Shown: positions 29,116 through 39,256, numbered from the stretch's first letter. The stretch is 60,373 nt of DNA from Bacteroidales bacterium (GCA_017550525.1 JAFZOU010000024.1:1-60373), one strand, 5' to 3'. Notes: generated by a model from the sequence alone, not told the origin. Translations and numbers: made by a program.

Positions 29116-31605
29116 ATGCACAGGATTTTTCTCCCAATTTACCATTTCTTCAAGGCCCACAAGGCCCTGATGTATATTCTGATGATAGCCTCGGCGGTTG
29201 TGTTCGCCTACTTCGGCTTCAAGCTTCGCTTTGAGGAAGACATCATCAAACTCCTCCCCCACAGCGCCACCTCAAATGAGATGGCTTTCACGGATATGAG
29301 CCTTAAGGATAAGGTTTTCCTCCAGCTCACATCGGCAAATCCGGAAGATCCCGTAGACCCTCTCCGCCTTGGGGAATGTATGGAGGAGTATTGCAACATA
29401 ATCCTTGAAAGGGACAGTTCAACCCATTTCATAAACAATCTCCTGTGCACCCTTGAGGCCGATATGGCATTATCGGCCATGGACTTCGCCCTTTCATATC
29501 TTCCTACCTTCGTGGATCCTGCGTGGTATCCATCCATAGAGGAATCCCTCTCCAGGGAAAGGATAGATTCCGTCATGGCCGTCAACTATGAGATGGTGAT
29601 GGAAGATGAAACCGGAGAACTGTCCCAGATGGTTGCCATGGATCCCCTGAGCCTCAGGGACATCCTTCTTCCGGGCATTATGGGAGAAGATTCTGCCATG
29701 GGCGGCTTCGCCATAGAAGACGGGCACCTTTTCTGCCCGGACAAAACCGTGGCCCTGGCCTTCCTCTCCCCCTCCTTCGGTTATACGAATTCCGGCGTTG
29801 CCACAAAATTCAATAACCTCCTCACAAGGGCTGCAAAGGATTACTGCCAGGAGAATCCGGATGTAAGGATCCTTATTCACGGCAATCCTCAGGCAAGTTA
29901 CTCCAATGCCAGCACCATCAAGATGGACCTTGTGTGGACGGTGGGCCTGTCCCTCCTGGTGATCCTCATAATGATGATCCTGAGTTTCCACTCCTTCAGG
30001 TTTGTGTGGCAGCAGGTGGTGCCCGTGGTGTACGGAGCTCTGTTCTCCCTTGCCTGCATTTACTGGATTAAGGGTTATGTATCCCTTATGGCCCTGGGCT
30101 TCGGTGCTATCATCCTTGGCGTTGCAATCAGTTACTGTCTGCATATTCTCATTCATTTCTATTACGTAGGCAGCGTAGAAACCATGCTCAGGGAAGAGAG
30201 CACGCCCGTCTTCCTTGGTATGCTCACCACCATCGGCGCTTTCATGGGCCTCCTCTTTACTGAGAGTGACCTTCTAAGGGATTTCGGCCTGTTTGCGACC
30301 TTCTCCCTCATCGGCAGCACCCTTTTCGCCCTTATCTTCCTGCCTCACTTCATGAGCGCAGACCAGATCCATTACAAGAAGGTAAAGGGATTCCCGCTTG
30401 TGGACAAGATCAATAATCTGCCCTGGGACAGCAATAAATGGATTATCGGCACGCTTATCCTCTTCATAATCGTAGGTGTAGCCCTTAGCCCTCGCGTGAA
30501 GTTTGACTCAGACCTCCGTAATCTGGATTACGATGATCCCGCCCTCACGGAAAGCCAGGACCTCTACAATGCAAAGAATGCGGACGGTTATTCCCACCAG
30601 TACTTCGCCGCTTATGCCGATAACCTTGACGATGCCCTGGAATACAACAAGGGAATGTTCAAGACCCTTGATTCCCTCAAAGAAGCGGGTGTGGCCAAAT
30701 CCTGGTCCACTGTCACAGGCCTTCTCTTCCACTCTACCAAGGACCAGGAAGAAAGGATAGCCGCCTGGAACGCCTTCTGGACAAGGGGCAAGGTGGCCAA
30801 ATTGAAGAGGGATCTCAGGGAATCCGGCGTGAAGCACGGCCTCCCTGGAGATATGTTCGACACATTCACCTCCCTTTTGGAAGCCAAATACGAACCCGGA
30901 AATCTCTTTGAATCCGGAATCATTCCTCCGGGCCTTATGTCCAACTACATTGAGCGCCAGGAAAGTGGCCGATATATGGTGTTCACGGACGTCTCATATC
31001 CCGAGCCTGTGAGGGACGTCGTGTGGGGGACCCTTGCAAAATGCCCCAACGTGATAGTTCTGGAGCCCTTCTTCTATTGCCGTGACATGGTGGAGATCGT
31101 TCACGACGACTTCAATACCACCGTATGGATATCCTCCCTGTTTGTGCTCATAGTACTCCTCATCAGCTTCAGGAACCTCTGGATTGCGCTCATCGCGTTC
31201 TTCCCCATGTTCATAAGCTGGTTCGTGATGCAGGGCTTCATGTCCATATTCGGTCTTGAGTTCAACCTCATAAACATCGTTATCGCAACGTTTATCTACG
31301 GTATCGGCGTAGATTACAGCATATTTGTGATGGAGGGCCTTCTGAAGGAAGCGCGTACGGGCCAGCGGGATATGCTGGAATTCCACAAGGTGGCCATCTT
31401 CTACAGTGCAGCCGTTCTGGTGATAGTGGTGACATCCCTTATCTTTGCAAAACACCCCTCAATCCATTCAATTGGCATTATTACTCTCATCGGTATGGCC
31501 TCCACCATACTGATTACATACTCCCTGCAGCCCTGGGCCTTCCGCCTCCTTTGCAAGGTGCCCGCCCTCAGGCGCAGGTTCAGAATACCTGACGAGGAAA
31601 AATGA
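29116..31605 (+). CDS. MMPL/RND-family transporter
   Basis: 829-residue membrane protein with the RND/MMPL plan: one TM, a periplasmic domain, five TMs, then the same again. TM clusters fall at about 15-35, 275-415, 440-460 and 660-815. Asp in IYGIGVDYSIFVMEGL is the conserved TM10 acidic motif used for proton coupling; the first half has GVAISYCLHILIHFYY. Such proteins export lipids or lipid-linked products. It overlaps fakA by 4 bp, so its cargo may be a fatty-acid or lipid species (inference). Confidence 0.85.
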   Translation: MHRIFLPIYHFFKAHKALMYILMIASAVVFAYFGFKLRFEEDIIKLLPHSATSNEMAFTDMSLKDKVFLQLTSANPEDPVDPLRLGECMEEYCNIILERDSSTHFINNLLCTLEADMALSAMDFALSYLPTFVDPAWYPSIEESLSRERIDSVMAVNYEMVMEDETGELSQMVAMDPLSLRDILLPGIMGEDSAMGGFAIEDGHLFCPDKTVALAFLSPSFGYTNSGVATKFNNLLTRAAKDYCQENPDVRILIHGNPQASYSNASTIKMDLVWTVGLSLLVILIMMILSFHSFRFVWQQVVPVVYGALFSLACIYWIKGYVSLMALGFGAIILGVAISYCLHILIHFYYVGSVETMLREESTPVFLGMLTTIGAFMGLLFTESDLLRDFGLFATFSLIGSTLFALIFLPHFMSADQIHYKKVKGFPLVDKINNLPWDSNKWIIGTLILFIIVGVALSPRVKFDSDLRNLDYDDPALTESQDLYNAKNADGYSHQYFAAYADNLDDALEYNKGMFKTLDSLKEAGVAKSWSTVTGLLFHSTKDQEERIAAWNAFWTRGKVAKLKRDLRESGVKHGLPGDMFDTFTSLLEAKYEPGNLFESGIIPPGLMSNYIERQESGRYMVFTDVSYPEPVRDVVWGTLAKCPNVIVLEPFFYCRDMVEIVHDDFNTTVWISSLFVLIVLLISFRNLWIALIAFFPMFISWFVMQGFMSIFGLEFNLINIVIATFIYGIGVDYSIFVMEGLLKEARTGQRDMLEFHKVAIFYSAAVLVIVVTSLIFAKHPSIHSIGIITLIGMASTILITYSLQPWAFRLLCKVPALRRRFRIPDEEK

Positions 31606-33200
31606 TACTTGACGCAGAAACCTACCTAAACCTTATACGCGGCGGTGCCGCCCGTCTGTCGGAAAACCGCCAAACCATCAATGACCTCAATGTCTTCCCT
31701 ATCCCTGATGGGGATACGGGAGACAATATGCTTATGACTATGGAGGCCGGAACTTCTGCCACCGGTGCCACACTTGGAGAGATGGCAAAGGCTGTATCGG
31801 CCGGGATGCTACTTGGCGCACGCGGAAATTCGGGCGTTATCCTCTCCCGAATATTCGCCGGCATATCCAAAGGCCTGGACGGGCTTAAAAAGGCCGATAT
31901 AAAGGAGTTTACCTCTGCAATGCGCTCCGGTGTCAAAGAGGCTTATACTGCCGTTTCCCAGCCCGTAGAAGGCACCATCCTCACCGTGATGAGAGAGGGT
32001 GTTGATGCCGCAGAAGGATCCTCCACCATTGAAGAATTCCTGGACCTCTGGATTGCCGGAATGGACCTCAGCCTCCAGCACACTCCGGAACTTCTTGACG
32101 TCCTCAAGAAGGCAGGAGTTGTGGACAGCGGCGGCGCGGGCCTTCTTTGCATAGGTGAAGGTATGAGGGCCGCCCTTAAGGGTGAGATTGTTTTTGAGAA
32201 CATTCCTTCCTCCCAGGGTGTTCCTGCCGCAAAGGTGGATTTCAATGCCTTTACTGAGGACAGCGTCCTTGAGTTTGGCTACTGCACGGAGTTCCTCCTC
32301 AGGCTCCAGCGCTCCAAAGTGGACCTTGACACTTTTGACGAATCTGTTATCCATGACTGGCTGGCTGCTCAGGGAGATTCCCTGGTGTTTTTCCGTGACG
32401 GCAGCATCATAAAGGTACACGTCCACACAAAGGACCCCGGAGCTATCCTTTCAAAGTGCCGTGAGTGGGGCGAATTCCTTACCATAAAGGTTGAGAATAT
32501 GACACTCCAGCACCACGAGAACCATATGGACGAGCGTTTCAAGCGCACCCGTAAGGCTCTTGGAATTGTTACCGTAGCGGCCGGTAAGGGCCTCACGGAC
32601 AGTTTCAGGGAAATGGGGGCCGATTCCGTGATAGAGGGTGGCCAGACTATGAATCCTTCCGTGGAGCGTTTCCTGGAGGCCTTTGACTCCGTGGATGCAG
32701 AAACCATATTTGTATTCCCAAATAACTCCAATATCATCCTAACGGCAAATCAGGCAAGTACCCTATATGAGAAGTCTAAGATTGTGGTAATCCCCACCAA
32801 GACCATCTCTGAAGGCTATTATGCCCTTGCAAATCTGGATCCAGAGCTTCCCCTGGAAGACCTTAAGGCCACCCTTGAAGGGGCTGCGGCATCGGTTACC
32901 ACCGGAATGATATCAAGGGCCATCCGTGATACGGAGATAGCCAAAACCGGAGACTATGTGGGCTTCAGCGGAAAAGAACTCCTCACAGGCTCCCCTTCCC
33001 GCCCTGATGCCCTCAAGGAACTTGCGGCAAAACTAAATGCCGGACAGGCCGATATCTTCATCATCTTCAAGGGTGAAGATGTTCCCATGGATGAAGCGGA
33101 AGCTCTTAAATCGGCCTTTGAAAAAGAGTATCCCGCCACCGAAGTCATCCTTCTTGATGGCGGCCAACCTGTATATGATTATATATTACTGATATGCTAA
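31602..33200 (+). CDS. fakA: Fatty acid kinase FakA (DAK2/YloV family)
   Basis: Phosphorylates a fatty acid bound to FakB, giving acyl-phosphate. 532 residues: an N-terminal DAK2 kinase domain with PIPDGDTGDNMLMTM (metal/ATP aspartates at about 36-43) and LGARGNSGVILS, a central domain (FGYCTEFLL), and a C-terminal domain related to DegV (IFVFPNNSNIILTANQA). The next gene encodes a DegV/FakB protein and overlaps by 7 bp, a strong functional pairing. With plsX downstream, this defines the exogenous or recycled fatty-acid activation route. Confidence 0.88.
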   Translation: MILDAETYLNLIRGGAARLSENRQTINDLNVFPIPDGDTGDNMLMTMEAGTSATGATLGEMAKAVSAGMLLGARGNSGVILSRIFAGISKGLDGLKKADIKEFTSAMRSGVKEAYTAVSQPVEGTILTVMREGVDAAEGSSTIEEFLDLWIAGMDLSLQHTPELLDVLKKAGVVDSGGAGLLCIGEGMRAALKGEIVFENIPSSQGVPAAKVDFNAFTEDSVLEFGYCTEFLLRLQRSKVDLDTFDESVIHDWLAAQGDSLVFFRDGSIIKVHVHTKDPGAILSKCREWGEFLTIKVENMTLQHHENHMDERFKRTRKALGIVTVAAGKGLTDSFREMGADSVIEGGQTMNPSVERFLEAFDSVDAETIFVFPNNSNIILTANQASTLYEKSKIVVIPTKTISEGYYALANLDPELPLEDLKATLEGAAASVTTGMISRAIRDTEIAKTGDYVGFSGKELLTGSPSRPDALKELAAKLNAGQADIFIIFKGEDVPMDEAEALKSAFEKEYPATEVILLDGGQPVYDYILLIC

Positions 33201-34060
33201 AACTTTACACCGACACCGACACCGATTTCTATCCGTCAATAGCGGAAGAATACGGTTACAAGCTCATCTCCATGCCCTACAGCATTGAGGCTAAGACCAC
33301 TTATCCTTACGTGGATTTTGAGACTTTTGACGCTCACGCCTTCTATGATACGCTGAGAGGCGGAGTCCTCCCTACCACCAGCGCCATCTCCAAGGAGCAG
33401 TACATGAACTACTTCATAAAGGATTTCATTGAAGGCAACGATATCCTCTATGTGCACTTCTCAAGGGCCATGACCAACACCTTCGACGCCATGGACCAGG
33501 CCATAGCAGAACTCAAGGAGAAGTATCCCAAGGCCCGTTTTGAGGAAATTGACACCAAGGGCATCACCACCATCTCCTATGCAATAGTGCGTGAGGTCGG
33601 TGACCTTGTGAAAGCCGGAAAAACCCTTGATGAGATCCTTGAGTGGGCAAAGACCGAGGTTGACAAGTTTGCGATGTACTTCTTTGCCGATGACCTCAAG
33701 TTCTTCCGTCGCAGCGGCCGTGTGAGCGGACTTGCCGCCACAATGGGCACCCTTATAGGCGTGCGTCCCCTCATCCATATGAGCCAGGAAGGCAAGATGG
33801 TGTCCGTGGGCACTGCCAAGGGCCGTAACAACGCTATGGTTTACCTTGTGAACAAGGTTGGAGAGATTGGAGATGAGATTGATAAGCACCGCATCTGCAT
33901 CGGCCATACCGACTCCCCCGAAATCGCAAGGCAGGTTGGCGCTATGATCACTGAAAAGTATGGTCCCCAGGATATTGTATACGTTGATGTGAATCCCACC
34001 GCCGGCAGCCACTGCGGCCCCAACGGCGTAGGAGTTTGTTTCCACGCCATACATAGATAG
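33194..34060 (+). CDS. fakB: DegV-family fatty-acid-binding protein FakB
   Basis: Carries a fatty acid to FakA and the resulting acyl-phosphate to PlsX. 288 residues with DegV hallmarks: PTTSAISKEQY for head-group binding, FFADDLKFFRRSGRVSG and the C-terminal HCGPNGVGVCFHA. Partner of the preceding fakA. One FakB is seen here; others of different chain preference may lie elsewhere. Confidence 0.87.
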   Translation: MLKLYTDTDTDFYPSIAEEYGYKLISMPYSIEAKTTYPYVDFETFDAHAFYDTLRGGVLPTTSAISKEQYMNYFIKDFIEGNDILYVHFSRAMTNTFDAMDQAIAELKEKYPKARFEEIDTKGITTISYAIVREVGDLVKAGKTLDEILEWAKTEVDKFAMYFFADDLKFFRRSGRVSGLAATMGTLIGVRPLIHMSQEGKMVSVGTAKGRNNAMVYLVNKVGEIGDEIDKHRICIGHTDSPEIARQVGAMITEKYGPQDIVYVDVNPTAGSHCGPNGVGVCFHAIHR

Positions 34061-34063
34061 ACT

Positions 34064-35191
34064 ATGATTACTGTCGAAGAAGTTAAAACCGGGAAGCAGC
34101 GCAGGGAATTCCTGAACTTCCCCCTGGACCTTTATAAGGGCAATCCGTACTACATCCCGCCCATGTACATGGACGAGAAAAAGATTTTCCGCAAGGATTA
34201 CGTTTATAACTCAAGCTGCGACTCCGTTTTTTTCAACGCCTACAAGGACGGAAAGATGGCAGGGCGCATCCAGGGCATAATCCAGAGGGATGCCAATGCC
34301 AAGAACGGGGAGAAGCGCGCGCGCTTCACCCGTATTGAGGCAATTGACGACGCAGAAGTCTTCAAGGCCCTCTTTGAAAAGGCCGAAGGATGGGCTCGGG
34401 AGAAAGGTATGGATACAATCCAGGGACCCATCGGCTACTCGGACCTAGAGAAGGAAGGCCTCCTCATTGAAGGCTTTGATGTTCCCGGCACCTTTGTGAC
34501 CACATATAACCTCCCCTATTACCAGAAGCACATAGAGGCCCTGGGGTTCAAGAAAGAGGTAGATTACACTGGTTCTTTCCTTTATGGTCCGGAATCTGAA
34601 GAAACGCTTCAGGAAATGGAGCAGCTTGTGAACTTCATCTTCAAGCGCTACAAACTCCATTTTGGGGAGTCAAGGAATGGGGCCGATTTCATGCGTAAGT
34701 ATGCCGACGGCATCTTCAACCTCATGGATATGTCCTATGAAGGCCTCTATGGGACCGTGCCTTTTACCGAGGGCATGCGTAAGCTCATGCTTGATAACTT
34801 CGGCCTTGTGATAGACCCCAAGTATTCCGCCATCATCCTTGACGAGAATGACAAACCCGTCTGCTTCGGCCTTGCTATTCCTTCCCTCAACAGGGCATTC
34901 CAGGGCACCAGGGGTCATATCACCCCCGGAGTTGCCGTCCGTTTCCTCAAGTGCAAACTCCAACCGGACTGCCTGAATCTCTGCATCATCGGCGCAGATC
35001 CCGAATACCTGAACCGTGGTGTATCGGCCGCCCTTTCCCTTGCTATAATGAAGATGCTCAAGGACTCCCCTACGCTGAAGTATGCCGATACCTGCATCAA
35101 CCTGGAAGACAACTATGCCATCCAGAACCAGTGGAAGCGCTTCAAACGTGAAGTTCCCAAACGTTACCGTGCTTACGTGAAACCCCTATGA
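34064..35191 (+). CDS. GNAT-fold acyltransferase-like protein
   Basis: 375 residues, related to large GNAT-like proteins widespread in Bacteroidetes and Firmicutes and usually annotated only as hypothetical. Features: NPYYIPPMYMDEKKIF near the N-terminus, PIGYSDLEKEGLLIEGFD, and a C-terminal CIIGADPEYLNRGVSAAL resembling a CoA/pantetheine-binding turn. Its position between fakB and plsX suggests it may use acyl-ACP or acyl-phosphate (inference). Stop and start overlap plsX by 4 bp. Confidence 0.7.
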   Translation: MITVEEVKTGKQRREFLNFPLDLYKGNPYYIPPMYMDEKKIFRKDYVYNSSCDSVFFNAYKDGKMAGRIQGIIQRDANAKNGEKRARFTRIEAIDDAEVFKALFEKAEGWAREKGMDTIQGPIGYSDLEKEGLLIEGFDVPGTFVTTYNLPYYQKHIEALGFKKEVDYTGSFLYGPESEETLQEMEQLVNFIFKRYKLHFGESRNGADFMRKYADGIFNLMDMSYEGLYGTVPFTEGMRKLMLDNFGLVIDPKYSAIILDENDKPVCFGLAIPSLNRAFQGTRGHITPGVAVRFLKCKLQPDCLNLCIIGADPEYLNRGVSAALSLAIMKMLKDSPTLKYADTCINLEDNYAIQNQWKRFKREVPKRYRAYVKPL

Positions 35192-36207
35192 TTAAGATCC
35201 TTATAGACTGCTTTGGCGGAGACCATTGCCCTCAGGCACCCGTAGAGGGCGCCCTGGCAGCACTTGCCAAGAATCCGGAACTCTACGTGATGCTCTGTGG
35301 AGATGAGGCCATCCTTCAGAAGGAGCTTCAGGGAAAGACCTATGACTCTTCCCGCGTAGAGATTATTCATGCCCCCGAGGTCATTGGCTGCGACGAAAAA
35401 CCCACTGATGTGGTTCGTCTCAAGCGCAATTCCTCCATGATGAAGGCCATCATCCTTCTGAGGGACCGCGACGATATATCGGCCATGGTTTCCACAGGAT
35501 CTACCGGAGCCCTAGTAACCGGCGCCCTGGTACGCCTTGGCCGCATTCCCGGCGTTATCCGCCCCGCCTTCTGCCCCATCCTCCCCACTATGGACGGAGG
35601 CATTGTGGGTATCTGCGACAGCGGCGCCAACGTGGAGGTGACCCCCGCCCACCTCAGGCAGTTTGCAATAATGGCTTCCCTCTATATGGAGAACGTCTAC
35701 GGCGTGGAAAAGCCCCGCGTAGCGCTCCTGAATGTAGGGAAAGAGGCCGAGAAAGGCGACGAAACCCGTCAGGAAGCCTATAAACTCCTTCAGGAGACGG
35801 AAGGCGTAAACTTTGTGGGCAATATGGAAAGCCGTGACCTTCTTTCCGGAAACTACAATGTTGTTGTGGCCGATGGTTTCTCCGGAAACGTCCTTGTGAA
35901 AACAACGGAAGGAACCGCCCTGGAGCTTCTGAAAAAGCTCAAGAAGGAGATTTTCAGCCGCACCATATACAAGATGGGAGCGCTCCTTATGAAGCAGATG
36001 TTTACGGACATGAAGGAGTTCATGAACTACCAGAACTACGGCGGAAGCGTCCTCCTGGGAACCTCCAAGGTTGTTGTGAAAGGTCACGGTTCCTCAAAGG
36101 CCATAGCCGTTGAAAAATGCATCGAACAGGCCTACAGGATGGAGGTAAGTAAGCTCTCGGCTAAGATTGAGGCCGAAATATCAAAATACGATCACTACGA
36201 AGAATAA
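35188..36207 (+). CDS. plsX: Phosphate acyltransferase PlsX
   Basis: Interconverts acyl-ACP and acyl-phosphate, feeding PlsY for phosphatidic acid synthesis. 339 residues with IDCFGGDHCPQAPVEGALAAL at the N-terminus, MVSTGSTGALV and CDSGANVEV. This sequence joins FakA/FakB-made acyl-phosphate with the ACP pool; the acp gene follows after 10 bp. Confidence 0.94.
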   Translation: MIKILIDCFGGDHCPQAPVEGALAALAKNPELYVMLCGDEAILQKELQGKTYDSSRVEIIHAPEVIGCDEKPTDVVRLKRNSSMMKAIILLRDRDDISAMVSTGSTGALVTGALVRLGRIPGVIRPAFCPILPTMDGGIVGICDSGANVEVTPAHLRQFAIMASLYMENVYGVEKPRVALLNVGKEAEKGDETRQEAYKLLQETEGVNFVGNMESRDLLSGNYNVVVADGFSGNVLVKTTEGTALELLKKLKKEIFSRTIYKMGALLMKQMFTDMKEFMNYQNYGGSVLLGTSKVVVKGHGSSKAIAVEKCIEQAYRMEVSKLSAKIEAEISKYDHYEE

Positions 36208-36217
36208 TACAACTACT

Positions 36218-36454
36218 ATGTTTGATAAAGTACAGGCAATCCTTGCAAAGCAACTGAGGCTGGACCCTTCCAAGATCACTCCCCAGTCACTTATCAAGAA
36301 AGACCTTGGGGCCGATTCCCTTGATATCCTCCAGCTCCTCATGAGAATCGAGGACCAGTACGGAATTGTGATTCCGGACCAGGCCCTCGCAAAATTCGAG
36401 ACTGTTGCTGACGTTGTTGCTTACCTTGAGCAGCAGGACGTAAAGATTGACTAA
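36218..36454 (+). CDS. Acyl carrier protein
   Basis: 78 residues. The phosphopantetheine serine lies in GADSLDIL (about Ser37). The ATG at 36218 (MFDKVQAIL) was chosen; upstream in-frame codons overlap plsX and are not ACP-like. It is divergent from typical FabF-partner AcpP (LRLDPSKITPQSLIKKDLGA) and may serve phospholipid synthesis with PlsX. It overlaps the convergent nucleoside-kinase stop by 4 bp. Confidence 0.9.
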   Translation: MFDKVQAILAKQLRLDPSKITPQSLIKKDLGADSLDILQLLMRIEDQYGIVIPDQALAKFETVADVVAYLEQQDVKID

Positions 36455-38106
36455 CCGCCGATAAATTCTCGGAGCAACGAAGTTGCCGGAATTTCCTTAT
36501 CCGGAACGGGTGTGAAGTAATGGATGAACTTCAGGAGGCGGTGGCTCTCACTGTACTCCGGACAGTTCTGGGGAACACTACGCAGAATGGGCTCTGCGTG
36601 GTTTTTCATTACTGCAAACTCAATGAGATAGGCACTGTTGAACATTACATCGGCCATCTCCTGATAGGGATAGATCCACTTTTCCTCAGCATCCAGTACG
36701 TTCTGCCAGTTGGAGATTGATTCCCTGGCGGTGAAGGCGCCCTTGTTGTAATCACGGACAATACGTCTCAGAAGACGGTTGTCGCTGGTGGGAATAGCGT
36801 TGTGGTCGTCCAGGTTGGTGCCTGTGAGGGTGTTGATGAAAATCCTGAACTTGGATTCTTCCGGAATGTCTGATGTAAGGGCTGGATTAAGGGCGTGGAT
36901 GCCTTCAATGAGGAGGATACTCCCCTGCTCCAGTTTCAGGACCTTTCCGTTGTATTCGCGAAGACCCGTCACAAAGTTGTATTCCGGGACGTTTACCTCC
37001 TCACCGTTGATAAGGGCCATGATATGGCTCTCCATGAGGGCGTGGTCCACGGTATCAAAATTATCGAAGTCATAGGAGCCGTCCGGGAACTTGGGAGTGT
37101 CCACGCGGTTCACAAAATAGTCGTCCGTAGAAATTGAGATGGGCTTGAGACCGCAGGCCTTGAGCTGGATTGAAAGCCTCTTGCAGAAAGTGGTTTTGCC
37201 GGAAGATGAAGGGCCGGTGATAAGGACCACCTTAAGAGGGGTTTCGCCGCGATTACGGCGCTCTATTTCCTCTGCTATCTTCACTATCTTCTTTTCCTGG
37301 AGGGCTTCCGCTATCTGGATAAGTTCGCTGGCATGGCCGTTCAGAAATGCCTGATTGACGTCTCCTACGGTATTGAGGCCCATTATGATGTTCCAGCGGA
37401 GTGCTTCCTGGAAAATCTCATAGGTCTTGGGCTGGTCAATGAAATCGGCCACCTTTGTGGGATCCTCCTTTGAAGGCCCAAGAAGCACAAGACCGTCCTT
37501 GTATGGCTTGATATCCCACACGGTAAGATATCCGGTGCTGGGGACAAGCTTGCCGTAATAATAGTCCGAGGTTTCTCCAAGGGTGTAATAGTCCGTATAG
37601 GCCTCACCGCTTGTCTCAAGGAGCTTCACCTTGTCCATGTAGCCGCTCTTGCGGAATTCCTTGATGGCTTTGTCGGTCTGGACGTCGTAGCGGTGGAAGG
37701 GCATGTCTTTCTCTACCAGCTCCTTCATCCTTGCCTCTACGGCCGATATCTCCTCCATGGTGATCTCCGAATTATCGGCCTTTCTCAGATGGATGAATAT
37801 TCCGTGGCCGATAGGATGCTCCATATACAGCTTGATATCCGGGAAAAGGTCTACGGCAGCCTTGTACAGTAAAAAAGCAAGCGAGCGGCAATACACTCTC
37901 ATTCCGCTCGCTTCACGGACGTCCATGAATTCTACGTCCTTATTTTGGTAAACCTTGAATTTCAGGCCCTGTGATACGTTGTTCACCTTTGCAGACACTG
38001 CGGGATAAGGCAGGCTGGGGTTGAACTCAGAGAGCATTTGGGCAAGTGAGGTGCCCTCCGGAAAACGCTTGGACTCTTTGGTGTTTTTGCAATATACCTG
38101 TACCAT
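36451..38106 (-). CDS. TGS-domain nucleoside kinase (uridine-kinase-like)
   Basis: 551 residues. An N-terminal TGS-like domain (MVQVYCKNTKESKRFPEGT) and a ThrRS-type second additional domain (HPIGHGIFIHL) precede a phosphoribulokinase/uridine kinase domain with P-loop GPSSSGKTTF at about 298-307, and ISTDDYFVN. This fused architecture is common in Bacteroidetes and Firmicutes and annotated as nucleoside kinase. The substrate is unproved. It is transcribed alone from a box at 38131-38138. Confidence 0.85.
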   Translation of the reverse strand: MVQVYCKNTKESKRFPEGTSLAQMLSEFNPSLPYPAVSAKVNNVSQGLKFKVYQNKDVEFMDVREASGMRVYCRSLAFLLYKAAVDLFPDIKLYMEHPIGHGIFIHLRKADNSEITMEEISAVEARMKELVEKDMPFHRYDVQTDKAIKEFRKSGYMDKVKLLETSGEAYTDYYTLGETSDYYYGKLVPSTGYLTVWDIKPYKDGLVLLGPSKEDPTKVADFIDQPKTYEIFQEALRWNIIMGLNTVGDVNQAFLNGHASELIQIAEALQEKKIVKIAEEIERRNRGETPLKVVLITGPSSSGKTTFCKRLSIQLKACGLKPISISTDDYFVNRVDTPKFPDGSYDFDNFDTVDHALMESHIMALINGEEVNVPEYNFVTGLREYNGKVLKLEQGSILLIEGIHALNPALTSDIPEESKFRIFINTLTGTNLDDHNAIPTSDNRLLRRIVRDYNKGAFTARESISNWQNVLDAEEKWIYPYQEMADVMFNSAYLIEFAVMKNHAEPILRSVPQNCPEYSESHRLLKFIHYFTPVPDKEIPATSLLREFIGG

Positions 38107-38130
38107 ATCTTTGGGCTGAAATTAATGGGG

Positions 38131-38138
38131 CAAAGGTA
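38131..38138 (-). promoter_or_regulatory. Bacteroidetes -7 box for the nucleoside kinase
   Basis: TACCTTTG on the minus strand, 24 bases before the kinase ATG, fits TAnnTTTG. Confidence 0.5.
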
Positions 38139-38155
38139 CTAAAACTGAGCCTAAA

Positions 38156-39256
38156 TTACAATAGCGGACCGGCGTAAATTGAAAGTAAAATGTCTTTAAG
38201 TTCCGGCGGATAATCCCGGGAAATATCGGAAATATATTTCTTGAAGGCCTTCAGTTCCGAATCCGTGTATGAGTGAGAGCGTTTGCCGTCAAGGATGTCT
38301 TTGGCTATGTAATTTGTGGGCCAGAGGCGGTATGCATCCTTTATGCGGCTGTCAAGGAGAGCCGCCACTTCCCTGTTGAAGGCCGATGAACTGAGTCCCC
38401 GGAGAGCTTCAAGCTCTTCCTTTCTTATGGGCTCCGTCACCGCCAGGTGCACCCTTCCCTTTTTCTGGGTGATGCCCGTCAGGATGGAATTCAGGTCCTC
38501 TCCCGGCTTTTTCACATACGGCTGGCCGGAGGATTTGGCGTAGAGCTCCAGGGCCTTCAGAAGGTCACAGGGCTCCCATTCGTAAGATATGGCAAGGGGG
38601 CAGATATTAAGGCTTGCAAGGGCCTCTACCTTGTCCTGACCGCCTCCAAGGCCGAACATCTTGATGATGCCCTGGTCCGTGGAATCAAGCCCGTCCTTTG
38701 TGCGTCCGTTTCTCTGGGCTATCCACACGCTCTCATGTTTTTCGCTGATAGCGTAGTGCATGTACTCGGAGACATAGCGGGACTTCAGGAGGAAATCCCG
38801 TGGAGATGTAACTGTAGTGGGCCTTTCAATGCGGAACATCTTGTTGCTTTTCCCGGTATCAATGACCAGCTGCCCCTGCATTAGATTTGCTCCGAAAGTA
38901 ATTTCAGAAGTGCGCCTGCCTGCATCCAGGAGGAGAACCTGGAGGAATGCCGCGTCCAGCATAATGTCCCTGTGGTTTGACACAAAAAGGTAATCAGTGC
39001 CTGGGTCCAGCCTTTCCATCCCCTCCACTGAAAGACCATCCGTGGTCTTGTCCACAACGGAGTAGATGGCTTTGTACATGAACCTTCTCTGGAACTCTTC
39101 AGTTGTTCGGCAGCTTCCGATAATACCGGCAATCTCGTGGATGGGCTTTTCCGGGAAAAGGAAATCACATACCAGCGGGAAATATTTGTCGGAGACTATC
39201 CTCTGCATTGCCGCAGGGATTTCAGAGTCATTGTACGGGCGTATATCGTCAAACAT
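38156..39256 (-). CDS. PlsB-like 1-acyl-glycerol-3-phosphate acyltransferase family protein
   Basis: 366 residues. The acyltransferase active-site motif is SNHRDIMLD, a Bacteroidetes variant of HX4D with one more residue. Later FRIERPTTVTSPRDF and VWIAQRNGRTKDGLD fit PlsC blocks II and III. It probably moves an acyl chain from ACP or CoA onto a lipid. The ATG at 39256 (MFDDIRPYND) was preferred to 39280, which would overlap the ligase gene by 32 bp. End of the minus-strand lipid/polyene cluster. Confidence 0.78.
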   Translation of the reverse strand: MFDDIRPYNDSEIPAAMQRIVSDKYFPLVCDFLFPEKPIHEIAGIIGSCRTTEEFQRRFMYKAIYSVVDKTTDGLSVEGMERLDPGTDYLFVSNHRDIMLDAAFLQVLLLDAGRRTSEITFGANLMQGQLVIDTGKSNKMFRIERPTTVTSPRDFLLKSRYVSEYMHYAISEKHESVWIAQRNGRTKDGLDSTDQGIIKMFGLGGGQDKVEALASLNICPLAISYEWEPCDLLKALELYAKSSGQPYVKKPGEDLNSILTGITQKKGRVHLAVTEPIRKEELEALRGLSSSAFNREVAALLDSRIKDAYRLWPTNYIAKDILDGKRSHSYTDSELKAFKKYISDISRDYPPELKDILLSIYAGPLL

